Source of the DNA: Aeromicrobium wangtongii
GTDB taxonomy: Bacteria; Actinomycetota; Actinomycetes; Propionibacteriales; Nocardioidaceae
Assembly: GCF_024584515.1 (NCBI RefSeq)
Contig: NZ_CP102173.1
Span: 1,798,001 to 1,862,000, forward strand
DNA: 64,000 nt
Direction of reading: 5' to 3'
The translations under genes were made by a program, and so were the position numbers. Shown piece after piece: positions 44,534 to 53,512 of this stretch; the first letter of the stretch is position 1; every line of letters starts with the position of its first letter. The notes under the pieces are model-generated. The model saw only the letters and a program-made list of their open reading frames with translations. It was not told the origin of the DNA and made no database searches.

Positions 44534-44851
44534 ATGGAGTCCTCTGCGAATGTGTGTGTCCTCTGTGGTTACCCGCGCACCCGGGCCGGAAACCCGCCTT
44601 CCCCCGGAGCACGTGGGAACTTCCGCGCGCTCGCAGCGGCCTTCGACGCGCGTCGCTCGGATGTCGTCGAGCCCGACCTGGCCTTGATCGACCTCGGTGA
44701 TGCTGTTGAGTCCGCGACGACGCGCCGGGCTCTGCGCTCGCTCGCGCGCGCCAACCAGATGGTGGCGATCATCGCGACCGACGCGGTCTCCGAGCCGGAC
44801 GAGTCCCTCGACGACGTCACGCGCCCTGAGTCCCGTACCGCGGGGTCATAG
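44534..44851 (+). CDS. Small hypothetical protein with CxxC motif
   Basis: A 105-residue soluble protein that begins MESSANVCVLCGYPRTRAGN; the CVLC pair could bind metal. The second half has EPDLALIDLGDAVESATTRRALRSLARANQMVAIIATD, possibly a small Rossmann-like or response-regulator-like half. I do not recognise the family. A DosR-box-like motif overlaps its stop codon and serves the next gene. Confidence 0.5.
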   Translation: MESSANVCVLCGYPRTRAGNPPSPGARGNFRALAAAFDARRSDVVEPDLALIDLGDAVESATTRRALRSLARANQMVAIIATDAVSEPDESLDDVTRPESRTAGS

Positions 44852-44856
44852 GGCCC
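44843..44856 (+). promoter_or_regulatory. DosR-box-like site before ureA
   Basis: GGGTC-ATAG-GGCCC fully matches GGGNC-N4-GNCCC and nearly repeats the aqpZ box (GGGTC-GTAG-GGCCC). It ends 98 bases before the ureA start. Confidence 0.5.
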
Positions 44857-44953
44857 TACTTGGCTGTCTCGGGGCGGGCGAGTGTTCTGGGTGTGGCAAC
44901 CGTCGGGGGAGTTCCCCGATCGGTCCGTCGGAGCAGAAAGCCGGAGACCTCCA

Positions 44954-45258
44954 TGAACCTCACCCCACGCGAGATCGACAAGCTGTACGTCTACCAGGTC
45001 GCGGCCCTGGCGCGCATGCGTCGGGACCGCGGAACCAAGCTCAACCTCAGCGAGGCGCAGGCGCTGGTCAGCGAGGCAACCCTCGAGGGCGCGCGCGACG
45101 GCAAGTCCGTCGCCGAGTGCATGGAGCTGGGCAAGACGATCGTGACCGAGACCGATTGCATGAACGGGGTGCGTGAGCGTCTCAGCCTCCTGCAGGTCGA
45201 GGCGACCTTCCCCGACGGCAGCAAGCTCGTCTCGTGCCACGACCCGATCGGCGTCTGA
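44954..45258 (+). CDS. ureA: Orphan urease gamma-subunit homologue
   Basis: A 101-residue protein beginning MNLTPREIDKLYVYQVAALA, followed by TKLNLSEAQALVSEATLEGARDGKSVAE and ending QVEATFPDGSKLVSCHDPIGV. These are typical urease gamma blocks over the full length. No ureC or accessory gene follows; instead a CbiX-like gene starts two bases after the stop, and only a broken urease beta fragment remains further on. It therefore cannot make an ordinary urease from this locus. It may be a relic or have been reused in a metal-related role. GGAG precedes the ATG. Confidence 0.85.
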
Positions 45259-45259
45259 C

Positions 45260-46105
45260 ATGACCTGTGCCGAAGGGCCCATCGCCACCGTGGTGCTGGT
45301 GGGGGGCCACGAGAGCTCCTGCGGCACCGCGCTGCCGGCACTGACCGCCCACGCCGGCCCCGCCATGGTGACGCCGGTCGGTGGACCTCTCCAGCACGTC
45401 GTGACACGTCTCCTGGACGCGAGCGCGGGGCCGGTGGTGGTCGTGCCGATGACCTTCGGCCGCGATCGCCGGATGGTGGCCGACACCGCCAACACCCTGC
45501 GTTGGCTGTCGATCGACGACGCGCCCCGTGTCGCGCTGGCGCAGCCGTTCGGCACGATCGACCACCTCACCGGGTGGCTGCGACGCGCTGCAACGCAGAT
45601 CCGTGACGCCACGCCGGACGCGGCCGTGCTGCTGACGGCAGACGCCTCAGATCCCTTCGACGACGCCGAGCTGTACCGGATCGCGCACCTCGTGCGAACC
45701 TTCGGCGCCGGCAACGAGATCGACGTGGGGATCGTCGACAACCGGGGCAGGACCCCGGCCATCCAGCGGCTCCAGCGGCTCGGCTTCGACGACATCGTCA
45801 TGGTGCCGGCGGGGTTCAACCGCCATCTCGGCGCCGGCTGGCTGGTCGACGGCACGCCGCAGGTGCGCTTCCACGGGCCGATCATGTCCGATGGCGCCGT
45901 CGCGGACGTCGTCCGGCAGCGTCTGGATGCCGCCTTGCACAAACTCGCGCACGGCGACACGGGCATCGCGGCCGGGCTGGACGCCGATCACGGGAACGGC
46001 TACGCCCACTCGCACGGCACCGGCGAGGCCGCCGACCGCCACGAGCACCACGAGCACCACGAGCACCAAGAACACCACGACAACTCGTTCATCGACGCGC
46101 ACTGA
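45260..46105 (+). CDS. CbiX-like chelatase with His-rich C-terminal tail
   Basis: A 281-residue protein of the sirohydrochlorin/CbiX chelatase superfamily. The N-terminal half has VVLVGGHESSCGTALPAL and VVVVPMTFGRDRRMVADTA, and the second half MVPAGFNRHLGAGWLVDG. The C-terminus is strongly His-rich (DADHGNGYAHSHG and RHEHHEHHEHQEHHD, about residues 240-272), as in CbiX, UreE or HypB metal-storage tails. It probably binds Ni2+ or Co2+. It is translationally coupled to ureA (ATG two bases after the ureA stop). The true substrate is unknown. Confidence 0.75.
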   Translation: MTCAEGPIATVVLVGGHESSCGTALPALTAHAGPAMVTPVGGPLQHVVTRLLDASAGPVVVVPMTFGRDRRMVADTANTLRWLSIDDAPRVALAQPFGTIDHLTGWLRRAATQIRDATPDAAVLLTADASDPFDDAELYRIAHLVRTFGAGNEIDVGIVDNRGRTPAIQRLQRLGFDDIVMVPAGFNRHLGAGWLVDGTPQVRFHGPIMSDGAVADVVRQRLDAALHKLAHGDTGIAAGLDADHGNGYAHSHGTGEAADRHEHHEHHEHQEHHDNSFIDAH

Positions 46106-46119
46106 CGTCGAAGGGACAG

Positions 46120-46328
46120 GGTGGCTCGCACTTTCACTTCGTTGAGGTGAACAAGCGACGCCGTTCGAGCGGGAGATGGCGTACGGCGTCCACCTGGACC
46201 TTCCGCCGGCGGCGGTGACCGCCTACGCCGGAACCCGGCACCTCATCGGGTTCAACGACCTGGTCAACGGCGGCCTCGAGCCCGCGGGCACCGTCAGCGT
46301 GCATCGGCCCGTCCGCGCGCGAGCCTGA
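46120..46328 (+). pseudogene. ureB: Urease beta-subunit remnant with frameshift
   Basis: Directly after the CbiX-like gene, one frame reads GGSHFHFVEVNK, the hallmark of urease beta (usually GSHFHFFEVN). About one base is then missing near 46159-46160; in the next frame the match continues PFEREMAYGVHLDLPP and, after an internal deletion, AGTRHLIGFNDLVNGGLE to a TGA at 46326. The N-terminal third of UreB is absent. So it is a decayed urease beta gene: truncated, frameshifted and internally deleted. It shows that a urease locus once stood here, with ureA the surviving part. Confidence 0.75.
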
Positions 46329-46338
46329 GCGCCGGACA

Positions 46339-46352
46339 GGGCCCATGGTCCA
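46339..46352 (+). promoter_or_regulatory. DosR-box-like site before small secreted protein
   Basis: GGGCC-CATG-GTCCA matches GGGNC-N4-GNCCC except for the last base. It ends 89 bases upstream of the next start, the usual distance in this window. Confidence 0.4.
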
Positions 46353-46440
46353 TCCGGGGGAGGCCGCTGTCCCGTGGGGCACGGCCACCCGCGCGGCCTA
46401 CGGTCGAATCTCGACCGAGACATCTTTGGGGGGAGCGAGC

Positions 46441-46794
46441 ATGGACGACCTCCTCGACCGCGCGCCCCGGCAGCGCCGGTCATGGCGACCGCGTGCCGCA
46501 CTCGTCGTGCTGGCAGGCGCGGTCGTGCTGGTCCCGGACCACGCAAGCAGGGACCAGCCTGTGGCCGGATCGGCCATCTGCCCGTCGAGCACCGTGCAGG
46601 TGGGGGCCCTGCAGGGCACGCCCGGGATCGCCGGGCCCCGCACGAACCTGTCGCCGGTGCCGGACAAGGGGACAGGCCCCGCCGATCTCACGGCCTGGCG
46701 CCAGCTGGCCAAGTTCTTGTGGGGCGGACCGGTGACCTGGTCCCCGGCCGCGGCGTCACACGTGTCGGCCCCGTCGCCGCCCAGCACGCGCTGA
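46441..46794 (+). CDS. Small membrane-anchored or secreted protein
   Basis: A 117-residue protein with a basic N-terminus (RAPRQRRSWRPR) and one hydrophobic segment (AALVVLAGAVVLV), so it is exported or anchored. The remainder is Pro/Ser/Gly-rich with one Cys and no recognisable domain. ATG 46441 has a GGGGGG ribosome binding site. It has a DosR-box-like motif upstream and converges with crcB. Confidence 0.55.
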   Translation: MDDLLDRAPRQRRSWRPRAALVVLAGAVVLVPDHASRDQPVAGSAICPSSTVQVGALQGTPGIAGPRTNLSPVPDKGTGPADLTAWRQLAKFLWGGPVTWSPAAASHVSAPSPPSTR

Positions 46795-46816
46795 CCAGGG
46801 CATCGTCGTGCTGGTC

Positions 46817-47194
46817 CTACAGCGAGTCGCCGAGCCACACCCCTGCTGCCGCCAGAGCCACGCACAGGACCAGCATCACGATGCCGCTGACGAAGGCATG
46901 GCCGTAGGCGCGCTTCTCGATCAGCTGGACAGTCTCATAGCTGGCAGTGCTGAAGGTCGTGTAGCCCCCCAGCAGACCGGTGCCGATGACGATGCTGGCG
47001 TCCGTTGCCTGGAGGTGCTCGAAGGTCAGCCCGGTGAGGAAACCCAGCACCAAGGATCCTAAGGCATTGATGATGGTCGTGGTCCACTGGAAGCCGTGCG
47101 TGATGCGGGGTCGCAGGTAGCCGTCCACCGCGTACCGGGTGCCGGCCCCCACTCCGCCCATCACCGTCAGCAGGACGAAGTTGAGCGGGGTCAC
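46817..47194 (-). CDS. crcB: Fluoride channel CrcB, second subunit
   Basis: A 125-residue protein with four TM helices and the Fluc signatures GGVGAGTRYAVDGYL, TTTIINALGSLVLGFLTG and GLLGGYTTFSTASYETVQL. The GTG start overlaps the stop of the other crcB (GTGA). CrcB/Fluc channels export F- as dual-topology dimers; two coupled paralogues probably form a heterodimer with opposite orientation. Confidence 0.9.
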   Translation of the reverse strand: MTPLNFVLLTVMGGVGAGTRYAVDGYLRPRITHGFQWTTTIINALGSLVLGFLTGLTFEHLQATDASIVIGTGLLGGYTTFSTASYETVQLIEKRAYGHAFVSGIVMLVLCVALAAAGVWLGDSL

Positions 47195-47652
47195 GAGGTG
47201 CGCCCGGGGTGTGCCGGATCGCCGGGGGACCGTCGTGACGTCCCCGCGAGGATGCCGAGCCACGTGGCGCAGGCACCCAGCAGCACGGTGCCCAGTGCGT
47301 AGGCGACCGTGGACCAGACGCGACCATCGCGCAGCAGGACTGCCGAGTCGGTCGCCAACGAGCTGTAGGTCGTGAACCCGCCGCAGAAGCCGGTGCCGAG
47401 CAGGAGCTTGAGATCCTTCGCCTGCAGGGTGCCCAGGCGCGTCACGGCCTGGTAGAGGAATCCGAGCAGGAACGCACCCACGACGTTGATGACGGCCATC
47501 GACACCGGGACCTTGTCCAGCTCCGGGATCACGAGCGAGACCGCCTGGCCGCCGGCCGCGCCTGCCGCGCCACCGACGGCAACCAGCGCCAGCGGACCCC
47601 ACCCCAGGTGCGGGCCGGGCCCGGCGGGTGGGTGCTCCGGTGGGTGCGCCAT
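47191..47652 (-). CDS. crcB: Fluoride channel CrcB, first subunit
   Basis: A 153-residue protein with four TM helices: VGGAAGAAGGQAVSLVIPE, MAVINVVGAFLLGFLY and GTGFCGGFTTYSSLATDSAVLL carry the channel phenylalanines and the TTYSS motif. It is the upstream partner of the crcB pair. The N-terminus is His/Pro-rich (MAHPPEHPPAGPGPHLG). A DosR-box-like site lies 85 bases upstream; I saw no fluoride riboswitch. Confidence 0.9.
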   Translation of the reverse strand: MAHPPEHPPAGPGPHLGWGPLALVAVGGAAGAAGGQAVSLVIPELDKVPVSMAVINVVGAFLLGFLYQAVTRLGTLQAKDLKLLLGTGFCGGFTTYSSLATDSAVLLRDGRVWSTVAYALGTVLLGACATWLGILAGTSRRSPGDPAHPGRTS

Positions 47653-47736
47653 GCGCCGACCATATCGGCACGGCGATGTCCCGGCCGGGACCCCAAGACC
47701 CCCTCCGGTCGGGCAGGGCCGTGATCCAACCACGCG

Positions 47737-47750
47737 GGGCCGCTTGGCCT
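47737..47750. promoter_or_regulatory. DosR-box-like site upstream of crcB pair
   Basis: GGGCC-GCTT-GGCCT matches GGGNC-N4-GNCCC with one mismatch. It is 85 bases upstream of the first crcB and 75 bases before an epimerase remnant on the other strand. The rest of 47653-48111 holds this site, the remnant and otherwise nothing I can name. Confidence 0.35.
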
Positions 47751-47811
47751 TGGCGTTCCTTTCCCCGCGCGACCTACGTTCGAGGTGCACGTCTCGAGGT
47801 GGGAGATCTTC

Positions 47812-47892
47812 GTGAAGGTTGTTCTCGGCGGAGATGGATTCTGCGGTTGCCCCAGGGCGGCGCACCTGTCACGTGGCCGCCCACAACCGGCA
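47812..47892 (+). pseudogene. 5' remnant of an SQD1-like NAD-dependent epimerase
   Basis: A GTG with GGGAG six bases upstream opens [20 protein letters not shown], which resembles the start of SQD1/UDP-sulfoquinovose-synthase-like epimerases (usual form [21 protein letters not shown]). The match ends after about 25 codons; the frame then continues as unrelated sequence. It is the beginning of a gene whose body has been deleted, facing the end of arcC. Confidence 0.5.
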
Positions 47893-48111
47893 CGTCCTGC
47901 TGAGGGGTCACTCGATGACCGGCGCGGTCGTCCTGTCCGTTTGGGCTGTTCAGCTCGACCTGGCGCGCTCGCCGTCGTTCTCCGGTCTGCGCTGGCACCC
48001 GGTGCTGGCGATGGGGATCGGCCCGCCGCGCTCGTGGCGATCCCGGTGAACCTTCTGCTGCGACGACCGGGCCGCTCCGGGCACGCCGCCCGATCGACCC
48101 GCTCAGTGAGC

Positions 48112-49101
48112 TCAGCTGGCAAGCCCTCCGTCGGCCGCGGACACCGTCGCGTGCGACTTCGTGGCCCGGAGCAGGCCCGGATCGTAGGTGCCCGAGGGCG
48201 TCACGATCGTTCCCGAGGTACCGGCGAGGATCTCGACGGTGTGATCCAGGGCGCCAATGGCGGCCGCCCCGCCCGTGAGCTCCACGAACCGGCACACCGC
48301 CTCGACCTTGGGTCCCATCGACCCGGCCGGAAGATCGAGCCCGCGCAGCCCGGCGGGCGTCGCGCGCAGGATGGGTTCCTGGGTGGGCTGCCCGAAGTCC
48401 TTCATGACCTGCGGCACGTCGGTCGCGACAATCAGGAAGTCGGCGTCCAGCGCCTCGGCCAGCACCGAGCTGGTGAGGTCCTTGTCGACGACCGCCTCGA
48501 CGCCCCGCAGGCGTCCCTCCTCGTCGCGGATGACCGGCACGCCGCCGCCTCCGGCGCACACCACGACGGCATCGCTTTGCAGCAGCCGCCGGATGAGGCG
48601 GGTCTCCACGACCCGCTGCGGACGCGGCGAGCCGACGACCCGCCGCCAGCCGGAGGTGCCGTCGGCCTTGACCACCCAGCCGCGCTCGGCCGCGACCTTC
48701 TTGGCCTGCTCCTCGGTGTACACCTCGCCGACGAACTTGGTGGGGTTGTCGAAGGCGGGGTCGCCCGCCTCGACCAGCGTCTGGTTGATCACCGCGGCGA
48801 CTTGTCGACCCGGCAGCTCGTTCTGCATCGCCTGCAGCAGCCAGTAACCGATCATGCCCTGGGTCTGTGCGCCCAGGACGTCGAAGGGATAAGGAGTCGT
48901 CAGGTTCGGGTCGGACGCCGACTGCAGTGCCAGGACGCCGACCTGCGGGCCGTTGCCGTGCGTCACGATCAGCTCGTGCTGCGCGCTGAGCGGAGCCAGG
49001 GCGGCGACCGCGCGCCGCACGTTCTCCTCCTGGATCGCGGCGTCCGGCTTCTGCCCACGTTGCAGCAGGGCATTGCCGCCCAGGGCCACCATGATGCGCA
49101 T
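48112..49101 (-). CDS. arcC: Carbamate kinase
   Basis: A 329-residue enzyme that makes ATP from carbamoyl phosphate and ADP. It has IMVALGGNALLQRG at the N-terminus, VTHGNGPQVGVLALQ, VVCAGGGGVPVI and AGSMGPKVEAVCRFVE. It is the last step of the arginine deiminase pathway. It starts one base after the arcB stop, confirming an arcABC operon. Its length is slightly above the usual 310. Confidence 0.93.
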   Translation of the reverse strand: MRIMVALGGNALLQRGQKPDAAIQEENVRRAVAALAPLSAQHELIVTHGNGPQVGVLALQSASDPNLTTPYPFDVLGAQTQGMIGYWLLQAMQNELPGRQVAAVINQTLVEAGDPAFDNPTKFVGEVYTEEQAKKVAAERGWVVKADGTSGWRRVVGSPRPQRVVETRLIRRLLQSDAVVVCAGGGGVPVIRDEEGRLRGVEAVVDKDLTSSVLAEALDADFLIVATDVPQVMKDFGQPTQEPILRATPAGLRGLDLPAGSMGPKVEAVCRFVELTGGAAAIGALDHTVEILAGTSGTIVTPSGTYDPGLLRATKSHATVSAADGGLAS

Positions 49102-49102
49102 G

Positions 49103-50104
49103 TCAGCTGCCCAACGTCGCGACGAGGATCGCCTTGATGGTGTGCATCCGGTTCTCGGCCTGGTCGAACACGATCGAGGCGGGGGACTCGAACACCTCGT
49201 CGGTGACCTCGAGCGCCTCCATGCCGGTCTTCTGGTAGAGGTCCTCACCGACCTTGGTGTACCGGTCGTGGAAGGCCGGCAGGCAGTGCATGAACTTGAC
49301 GTTCGGATTGCCCGTGGCCTTCATCGCGGCCGCGTTGACCTGGTAGTCCTTGAGCTGCTGGATGCGGGACTCCCACGCCTCGACGGGCTCGCCCATCGAC
49401 ACCCAGACGTCGGTGTACAGGAAGTCGGCCCCGGCCACGCCTTCCTTGACGTCCGCGGTGTGCAGGATGCGCGCACCGGTCTGGTCCGCGATGGCCTTGG
49501 CCTGGTCGATGATCTCGGAGTGGTTCCACAGCTCCTCGGGCCCGACGATGCGCACGTCCATGCCCATCATCGCCCCGCTCACCAGCAGCGAGTTGGCCAT
49601 GTTGTTGCGCGCGTCGCCCAGGTAGGCGAAGGCGATCTCGCCGTCGTGCTTGGGGGAGTTCTCGCGCATCGTCAGCATGTCGCACAGCATCTGCGTGGGG
49701 TGCCAGTCATCGGTCAGGCCATTCCACACCGGGACGCCCGCGTACCTGGCCAGGACCTCCACATTCTCCTGCGCTGCGCCGCGGTACTCGATGCCGTCGA
49801 ACATCCGCCCCAGCACCCGTGCGGTGTCCGCCATCGACTCCTTGTGCCCGATCTGCGAGCCCTGCGGGTCCAGGTAGGTCACGTGGGCGCCCTGGTCGTG
49901 GGCCGCGACCTCGAACGAGCACCGGGTGCGCGTGGAGGTCTTCTCGAAGATCAGCGCGATGTTCTTTCCCGTCAGGCGGGGTCGCTCGGCGCCGGTGTAC
50001 TTGGCCAGCTTCAGCTCCGCCGCGAGGTCGATCAGGAACTTCCACTCCTTGGGGGTGAAGTCCAGCTCCTTGAGAAAGCTGCGGTTGCGCAGGTTGAACG
50101 CCAT
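49103..50104 (-). CDS. arcB: Ornithine carbamoyltransferase, catabolic type
   Basis: A 333-residue enzyme that splits citrulline with phosphate into ornithine and carbamoyl phosphate. Signatures are [41 protein letters not shown] and [10 protein letters not shown]. Its location between arcA and arcC and the pathway context make the catabolic role likely. It follows the arcA stop by two bases. Confidence 0.93.
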   Translation of the reverse strand: MAFNLRNRSFLKELDFTPKEWKFLIDLAAELKLAKYTGAERPRLTGKNIALIFEKTSTRTRCSFEVAAHDQGAHVTYLDPQGSQIGHKESMADTARVLGRMFDGIEYRGAAQENVEVLARYAGVPVWNGLTDDWHPTQMLCDMLTMRENSPKHDGEIAFAYLGDARNNMANSLLVSGAMMGMDVRIVGPEELWNHSEIIDQAKAIADQTGARILHTADVKEGVAGADFLYTDVWVSMGEPVEAWESRIQQLKDYQVNAAAMKATGNPNVKFMHCLPAFHDRYTKVGEDLYQKTGMEALEVTDEVFESPASIVFDQAENRMHTIKAILVATLGS

Positions 50105-50106
50105 GA

Positions 50107-51327
50107 TCAGATTCCTTCACGCTCGATGGGGCACGACATGCATCGCGGACCGCCGCGGCCGCGTCCGAGCTCATTGCCCTGGATCGTCACGACCTCGATG
50201 CCCTTCTTGCGCAGGTACGTGTTGGTGGTGACATTGCGCTCGTAGGCGACCACGACACCGGGGGACAGGGCCAGCGCGTTGCAGCCGTCGTCCCACTGCT
50301 CGCGCTCGGCGGCGTGCACGTCCTGGACCGCGGTGAGCACCCGGATGGAGTCCAGCCCCAGCGCGGACGCGATCGCGTCGTGCATCTTCTCCGGTGCGTT
50401 GGCGGTGACCTTGAGACCGGCCTCGCTGTCACCGGGCTCCACGGTGTACGACGGCAGCATCCCCATGCCGACGTACTTGGTGAAGGTGTGGTCGTCGACC
50501 ATCGTCATGACGGTGTCCAGGTGCATGAAGGCGCGCTGCTGCGGCATCGAGATCGCCACGACCTTCGTCGCAGTGCCGGCCTTGAACAGCCGGCGGGCCA
50601 GGCGTTCGACGCCCTGCGGGGTCGTGCGCTCACTCATGCCGATCAGGACGACACCGCGCCCCAGGACCAGGATGTCGCCGCCCTCGGTCGTGGCATCGGC
50701 CGCCGTGCCGTCGGCCCAGACGCTGAACTTGGAATCCGTGAACGTCGGGTGCCAGCGGTAGATGGCCTGGTAGTGGATCGTCTCGCGAGCACGTGCCCGC
50801 TTGCGCATCGTGTTGACCGAGACGCCACCGTAGATCCACGCCGAGGTGTCCCGGGTGAACAGGTGGTTCGGCAGCGGCGGCAGCAGCAGGTCGTCCAGCT
50901 CGAGGGCCTGCAGCACCAGCGACGACGGCTCGTCGGTCAGCTCGAGCAGCTCACGCTTGGTCATGCCGCCGATCAGGTGCGTGACCAGGGTCGCGTCGTC
51001 GAGTCCGTCGAACACCGGCATGAGCGCGGCGACCGCGAGTGGCCCGTACACCCGCTCGTCCAGCGTCTGCTCCAGCACGAACTTGCGGGCCTCCGGCAAC
51101 GCGACCGTCTCGCGCAGCAGCTGGTCGAGCAGGTGCACCGTGACCCCCGCATCGCGCAGCGTGTCCGCGAACGCGTCGTGCTCCTGCTTGGCCTTCTTGA
51201 CCCACAGGACGTCGTCGAACAGGTATTCGTCGTGATTGCTGGGGGTGAGCCGCTTCAGCTCCAGGTTCGGGCGATGCAAGATCACCTGACGCAGCTGGCC
51301 AACTTCAGAATCCACATGCAGGTCCAT
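50107..51327 (-). CDS. arcA: Arginine deiminase
   Basis: A 406-residue enzyme that hydrolyses arginine to citrulline and ammonia. Typical blocks are [66 protein letters not shown] and the C-terminal catalytic Cys region [19 protein letters not shown] 51327 has GAGAGGG about eight bases upstream. It heads the arcABC operon, divergent from an ArcD/YfcC-type transporter. The operon gives ATP without oxygen and raises pH, matching the gad system in acid and hypoxic stress. Confidence 0.94.
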   Translation of the reverse strand: MDLHVDSEVGQLRQVILHRPNLELKRLTPSNHDEYLFDDVLWVKKAKQEHDAFADTLRDAGVTVHLLDQLLRETVALPEARKFVLEQTLDERVYGPLAVAALMPVFDGLDDATLVTHLIGGMTKRELLELTDEPSSLVLQALELDDLLLPPLPNHLFTRDTSAWIYGGVSVNTMRKRARARETIHYQAIYRWHPTFTDSKFSVWADGTAADATTEGGDILVLGRGVVLIGMSERTTPQGVERLARRLFKAGTATKVVAISMPQQRAFMHLDTVMTMVDDHTFTKYVGMGMLPSYTVEPGDSEAGLKVTANAPEKMHDAIASALGLDSIRVLTAVQDVHAAEREQWDDGCNALALSPGVVVAYERNVTTNTYLRKKGIEVVTIQGNELGRGRGGPRCMSCPIEREGI

Positions 51328-51381
51328 GTTTGTGCCCTCTCGTTTGCATACCAGACTTCCGGCTGCACGGGATCGGTTGGA

Positions 51382-51395
51382 GGGCCGAAGGTCCC
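51382..51395. promoter_or_regulatory. DosR-box-like site between arcA and arcD
   Basis: GGGCC-GAAG-GTCCC matches GGGNC-N4-GNCCC perfectly. It lies between the divergent arcA (56 bases away) and the transporter (93 bases away) and could regulate both. Confidence 0.55.
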
Positions 51396-51487
51396 CGCCT
51401 CGCGGGCGCAAAGCCTCATCCAGCGCGGGCGCTGTCGCTGCTTGCCTGAGTCTGCAGCCGATCGTCGGCAGGAGAGAGGACCACGTC

Positions 51488-53050
51488 ATGGACTCCACCC
51501 CCAAGCACGCCTCTGAACCGTCTGAACCGTCGGACGCACAGTCGTCGGACGTCCCGAACGACCAGAGCACGGAACCCGACACCGGCAAGACGATCCGGTT
51601 CCCGAGCGCCTTCACGGTGCTGTTCGCCGTGACGGTGGCGGTCTGGATCCTGGCCTTCTTCATCCCGACCGGCTCCTACAGGACCGAGGACGGGCGTCCC
51701 GTCCCCGGCAGCTATGCGCACACCGATGCCGACCTGTCGTTCGGCGACCGACTCCTCCAGCTGTTCCTCGCGCCGGTCAACGGTCTCTACGGCATCCTGA
51801 ACGGCGACGGCTTCATCGGCCCCAACGAGTCCGGCGAGCTGTACGGAGCCGCCGGCGTGTTCTTGTTCGTCATCGCGATCGGCATCTTCATCACGATGGC
51901 CATGAGCACCGGCGCGATCGACAACGGCGTGGCCCGCATCGCGCAGAGGATGAGCACGCGCGGGTCGCTGCTGATCGCGGTGCTGATGGTGCTGTTCTCG
52001 ATCGGTGGCACCGCCGAGGGCATGGCCGAGGAGACCCTGGGGTTCTACGGCCTGGTCGTCCCGCTGATCCTGGCCCTGGGCTACGACCGGTTGGTCGCGG
52101 CCTCGATCATCCTGGTCGGGGCCGGCGTGGGGGTGCTGGCCTCGACGGTCAACCCGTTCGCGACCGGGGTCGCCTCCGATGCGGCGGACATCTCGATCGG
52201 TGACGGCATCGTCCTGCGCTTCGTCATGTACATCCTCCTGGTGCCCATCGGCATCTGGTGGGTGCTGCGATACGCCCGCAAGGTCAAGGCCGATCCGTCG
52301 AACTCGATGGTCGGGCCCGCCGAGGGAGATGAGGAGCTGTCGTCCCAGGGCCTGGGTGACGTCGCCGCGTTGACCGGTCGGGAGAAGACCGTGCTGAGCG
52401 TCGTCGGATTGACGTTCGTGTTCATGATCTTCGCGATCGTGCCGTGGGCCCAGATCATCAACGGCCCGAACGCGGACAGCTACTCCTGGCAGCTGGACTG
52501 GTACTTCCCGGAGCTGGCCGCGCTGTTCATCGCGATGTCGATCGTCGTCGGACTGATCGGCGGACTGGGGGAGAAGGGGCTGACGGACACCCTGGTGAGC
52601 GGCGCCGGCGACTTCATCGGTGTCGGCCTGATCATCGTCCTGGCCCGCGGCGTCACGGTGATCATGAACAACTCGCAGATCACCGACACGATCCTGCACT
52701 CCATGGAGAACCTCGTCAACGACACCTCGTCCGGCGTCTTCGGGGGAGTGATGCTGCTGATCAACCTGCCACTGGCCTTCCTGGTGCCGTCGTCCTCCGG
52801 TCACGCTGCGCTCGCGATGCCGATCCTGGCGCCGCTGGCGGACTTCGCCAACGTCCCACGCGCCACGGTCGTCACCGCCTACCAGTCGGCGTCCGGTCTG
52901 GTGAACCTGATCACGCCGACGTCGGCGGTCGTCATGGGCGGTCTGGCGCTGGCCAAGGTCCGCTACGACATCTACCTGCGGATGGTCCTGCCGCTGGTCG
53001 GGATCCTGCTGGTGGCGAGCCTGATCTTCGTGGTCATCGGCTCGCTGTGA
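51488..53050 (+). CDS. arcD: YfcC/ArcD-type arginine-ornithine-like transporter
   Basis: A 520-residue membrane protein of the YfcC family with about 12 TM helices. A Ser/Asp/Pro-rich cytosolic N-terminus precedes the first helix ([23 protein letters not shown]). Family blocks include [15 protein letters not shown] and [20 protein letters not shown] with a helix-breaking SSSGHAA. Divergent placement next to arcABC suggests arginine/ornithine exchange, but YfcC members vary in substrate, so the symbol is from context. GGAGAG precedes the ATG. Confidence 0.82.
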   Translation: MDSTPKHASEPSEPSDAQSSDVPNDQSTEPDTGKTIRFPSAFTVLFAVTVAVWILAFFIPTGSYRTEDGRPVPGSYAHTDADLSFGDRLLQLFLAPVNGLYGILNGDGFIGPNESGELYGAAGVFLFVIAIGIFITMAMSTGAIDNGVARIAQRMSTRGSLLIAVLMVLFSIGGTAEGMAEETLGFYGLVVPLILALGYDRLVAASIILVGAGVGVLASTVNPFATGVASDAADISIGDGIVLRFVMYILLVPIGIWWVLRYARKVKADPSNSMVGPAEGDEELSSQGLGDVAALTGREKTVLSVVGLTFVFMIFAIVPWAQIINGPNADSYSWQLDWYFPELAALFIAMSIVVGLIGGLGEKGLTDTLVSGAGDFIGVGLIIVLARGVTVIMNNSQITDTILHSMENLVNDTSSGVFGGVMLLINLPLAFLVPSSSGHAALAMPILAPLADFANVPRATVVTAYQSASGLVNLITPTSAVVMGGLALAKVRYDIYLRMVLPLVGILLVASLIFVVIGSL

Positions 53051-53096
53051 CGCTCGCGGTCGGGCCGTGCGGCAGGTGCCGTGCGGCCCGAGTTCG

Positions 53097-53330
53097 TCAC
53101 GCCACGTCGCGCCGAGCGGCCTGACGCGCCACCCGGTCGTCCAGCAGCCGCCGGGCGATCTGCTCGCACAGTGCGACGGGCTGCTCGGTGCGACGGGCGG
53201 AGCGCAGCACGAGTCGGTCTGCCTGGAACACCAGGCGCATGACCTGTCCCGGCACGAGGACCCCGGCGAACTCGGCGGCCAGACGACTGGCCAGCTCGAC
53301 AACGCCGCGGTGATGAGTCATGGCGTCCAT
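53097..53330 (-). CDS. Small conserved-looking protein of unknown function
   Basis: A 77-residue, probably all-helical protein (MDAMTHHRGVVELASRLAAE, QVMRLVFQADRLVLRSARRT, CEQIARRLLDDRVARQAARR) that resembles small three-helix actinobacterial proteins found near stress genes. I cannot name the family with confidence. GGGAG lies about six bases before ATG 53330. It is divergent from the P-type ATPase. Confidence 0.5.
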   Translation of the reverse strand: MDAMTHHRGVVELASRLAAEFAGVLVPGQVMRLVFQADRLVLRSARRTEQPVALCEQIARRLLDDRVARQAARRDVA

Positions 53331-53512
53331 CACGGCTCCCTTCACAGCGGGTGGACGATCAACTGTCCGCGGTACCGGGCCCGCTGCGTAGTGACAAATG
53401 GCCTTGAGATCGTGGGGCCTCTGCCGGACCGCGGCGCCGCCAGCCGTCCGGCGGTGGCCCCGCAGGACCATGGACTCTGGGGTCTGTCACGGCGTCTCGG
53501 TGGACTGTCAGG

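Noticed and set aside
47653..47811. Fluoride riboswitch before crcB
   Set aside because: I could not find the conserved motif or a pseudoknot arrangement in the leader; the DosR-box-like motif is the only notable element.
51416..53302. A 628-codon minus-strand frame across the arcD gene
   Set aside because: Extremely Asp/Gln/His/Arg-rich with no fold; it is the shadow of a membrane protein gene.
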